The position numbers and the translations under genes were made by a program. Positions 62,612 through 64,000 of a stretch of DNA of 64,000 bases are shown here, piece by piece. How positions within the stretch are numbered: the first letter of the stretch is position 1; every line of letters begins with the position of its first letter. The stretch lies in the NCBI RefSeq assembly GCF_006442815.1, contig NZ_VFVL01000005.1:62001-126000 (forward strand), read 5' to 3'. The notes under the pieces were generated by a model. That model did not search any database and was not told where the DNA came from. It worked only from the letters and a program-made list of their open reading frames with translations. The DNA is from Mesorhizobium sp. B2-4-3 (GTDB lineage: Bacteria > Pseudomonadota > Alphaproteobacteria > Rhizobiales > Rhizobiaceae).

Positions 62612-64000
62612 ATGCTGCGCTTTGCCGGCCGGATAATTCTGCTGTGGGGGTGGCGGCGGGCGCTGGTGGCGTTTGCCGCCGGAGCGCTGGCGGTGCTTGC
62701 CCAGGCGCCGTACGATTTCTTCGCCGTCTGCTTCGTGTCGTTCCCGGTCCTGGTCTGGCTGCTTGACGGCGCCACCGGCGAGGCTTCCGATGGCTGGTTC
62801 CGGCGCTTGCGGCCGGCTTTCGCAACAGGCTGGTGGTTCGGCTTCGGCTACTTCCTCGCCGGTCTCTGGTGGATCGGCCAGGCCTTGCTGGTCGAGGCCG
62901 ACAATTTCGCCTGGGCCTTGCCCTTCGCCGTCGTCGGCATCCCCTTCGCTCTGGCCTTCTTCTATGGCTTTGCCGCCGTGGTGGCGCGGCTGCTCTGGAG
63001 CAGCGATATCGGCCGTATCGCCGCCCTTGCCTTCGGGTTCGGCCTTGCCGAATGGTTGCGCGACTTCCTCTTCACCGGCTTTCCCTGGAACGCCGTCGGC
63101 TATGCGGCGATGCCTGTGCCGCTTCTGATGCAGAGCGTGTCGGTGACCGGCATGATCGGCATGAACGCGCTCGCCGTCTTCCTGTTTTCGCTACCCGCGC
63201 TGGTGGCGGCGCGCCGGCATCTGAGGCTGGGCGTTGCCCTGTTCGTCGTCCTCGCCGCCGCCCATGTCGGCTTCGGCTATTTCAGGCTCGCCATGCCCGC
63301 CGAGCCGGCGACGCGATCCATCGACGTCCGCATCGTCCAGCCCGCGGTCGACCTCAGCGAAAAATGGGACGCCTCGGTGCGCGACCGCATCTTCGCGACT
63401 TTGCTGGGGATATCGGAGAAAGCGCCCGAAGAAAGTCACGCCAAGCCCCAGCTCATTCTGTGGCCGGAGACATCGGTGCCGTTTCTCTTCACCGAGCGTC
63501 CGGACGCGCTGACGGCACTGGGCGACATGCTGGCCGACGGCCAGATGCTGGTTGCCGGTGTCGTGCGCGAGGAGGGCGGATCGGCCAATGCCGGCAGCCG
63601 TTATTACAATTCCGTGGTGGCGATCAACGACAAGGGCGAGATCGTCGATGCCGTCGACAAGGTGCATCTGGTGCCCTTCGGCGAATATCTGCCCTTCGCC
63701 GACCTGTTCGAACGCTTCGGCATAGGCCAGCTCGTCGCCGGACCGATGAATTTCGCCGGCGGCAACGAGCGCCATCCGATCGCCGTGCCGGGCGGCCTGC
63801 GCGCCGCGCCGTTCATCTGCTACGAGGTTATCTTTCCCGATCTCGTCGCCGCCGACTCTGCGTCATCTGACGTAATCGTGAACGTCACCAACGACGCCTG
63901 GTTTGGCGACACGCCAGGCCCGTATCAGCATTTCAGGCAGGCCCAGATTCGGGCCGTGGAAAATGGATTGCCGCTGCTGCGCGCGGCCAACAATGGCATC
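62612..64000 (+). CDS. lnt: Apolipoprotein N-acyltransferase (3' end outside window)
   Basis: The frame is open from ATG 62612 to the window edge, 463 residues so far; GGGAAG lies 6 bases before the start. The N-terminal 220 residues hold about six membrane spans ([33 protein letters not shown]). The nitrilase domain has the catalytic triad E286 (LWPETSVPF), K350 ([13 protein letters not shown]) and C403 (FICYEVIFP). [17 protein letters not shown] is also diagnostic. It adds the third acyl chain to lipoproteins in the inner membrane. The end of the gene is not seen. Confidence 0.94.
   Translation, partial: MLRFAGRIILLWGWRRALVAFAAGALAVLAQAPYDFFAVCFVSFPVLVWLLDGATGEASDGWFRRLRPAFATGWWFGFGYFLAGLWWIGQALLVEADNFAWALPFAVVGIPFALAFFYGFAAVVARLLWSSDIGRIAALAFGFGLAEWLRDFLFTGFPWNAVGYAAMPVPLLMQSVSVTGMIGMNALAVFLFSLPALVAARRHLRLGVALFVVLAAAHVGFGYFRLAMPAEPATRSIDVRIVQPAVDLSEKWDASVRDRIFATLLGISEKAPEESHAKPQLILWPETSVPFLFTERPDALTALGDMLADGQMLVAGVVREEGGSANAGSRYYNSVVAINDKGEIVDAVDKVHLVPFGEYLPFADLFERFGIGQLVAGPMNFAGGNERHPIAVPGGLRAAPFICYEVIFPDLVAADSASSDVIVNVTNDAWFGDTPGPYQHFRQAQIRAVENGLPLLRAANNGI

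Noticed and set aside
1..64000. CRISPR array
   Set aside because: No regularly spaced short direct repeats were seen; the repeats present are dispersed palindromes.

Overview
The window looks like a stretch of chromosome from a Mesorhizobium-type alphaproteobacterium (order Hyphomicrobiales). The basis is high GC, the gene order ffs-dnaX-ybaB-recR, the block tsaB-rimI-acyltransferase-miaB-phoH-ybeY-corC-lnt, a palindrome that matches an Irr (iron response regulator) box, and several families of GC-rich palindromic intergenic repeats. This is inference from gene content; no database search was run.

Layout. 1-8.2 kb: the end of an indolepyruvate oxidoreductase-like gene, a flavin-binding PPOX protein, an exported DUF1501/DUF1800 pair bracketed by two paralogous small His/Trp-rich secreted proteins, and an operon of EF-hand protein, ECF sigma factor, probable anti-sigma factor and small membrane-anchored metal-sensor-like protein. 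8.76-12.76 kb: a decayed integrative element bounded by 60-bp copies of the 3' part of tRNA-Thr(CGT). It holds a truncated tyrosine integrase, a truncated LigD-like ligase, another pseudogene and a few uncharacterised genes. 13-20.8 kb: housekeeping and unknown genes, including an ATP-dependent DNA ligase with its partner exonuclease. 20.9-29.4 kb: a yej-type microcin C/peptide ABC transporter operon with tandem binding proteins and a vapBC toxin-antitoxin pair wedged before yejF.

29.6-40 kb: cytochrome c, kdsB, pheA, a HIT/NudC/Dabb cluster, SRP RNA, dnaX, ybaB, a cell wall hydrolase, recR and a lytic transglycosylase whose start codon seems to lie inside a repeat. 40.3-45.7 kb: a five-gene peptide-type ABC transporter, followed by a GABA-type aminotransferase, a parDE pair and a ferredoxin-reductase-like flavoprotein.

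49.2-55.4 kb: the most coherent functional system. A perfect 23-bp Irr-like palindrome precedes imelysin, bfd, bfr, a DUF1111 di-heme protein, a second imelysin and a DUF1513 protein, all tightly packed. This suggests one iron-responsive unit joining periplasmic iron handling to cytoplasmic iron storage. 55.5 kb to the end: the tsaB-to-lnt block, with lnt running off the window.

At least five families of short palindromic or inverted repeats are scattered between genes. One (about 160-178 bp) occurs three times in the same orientation.
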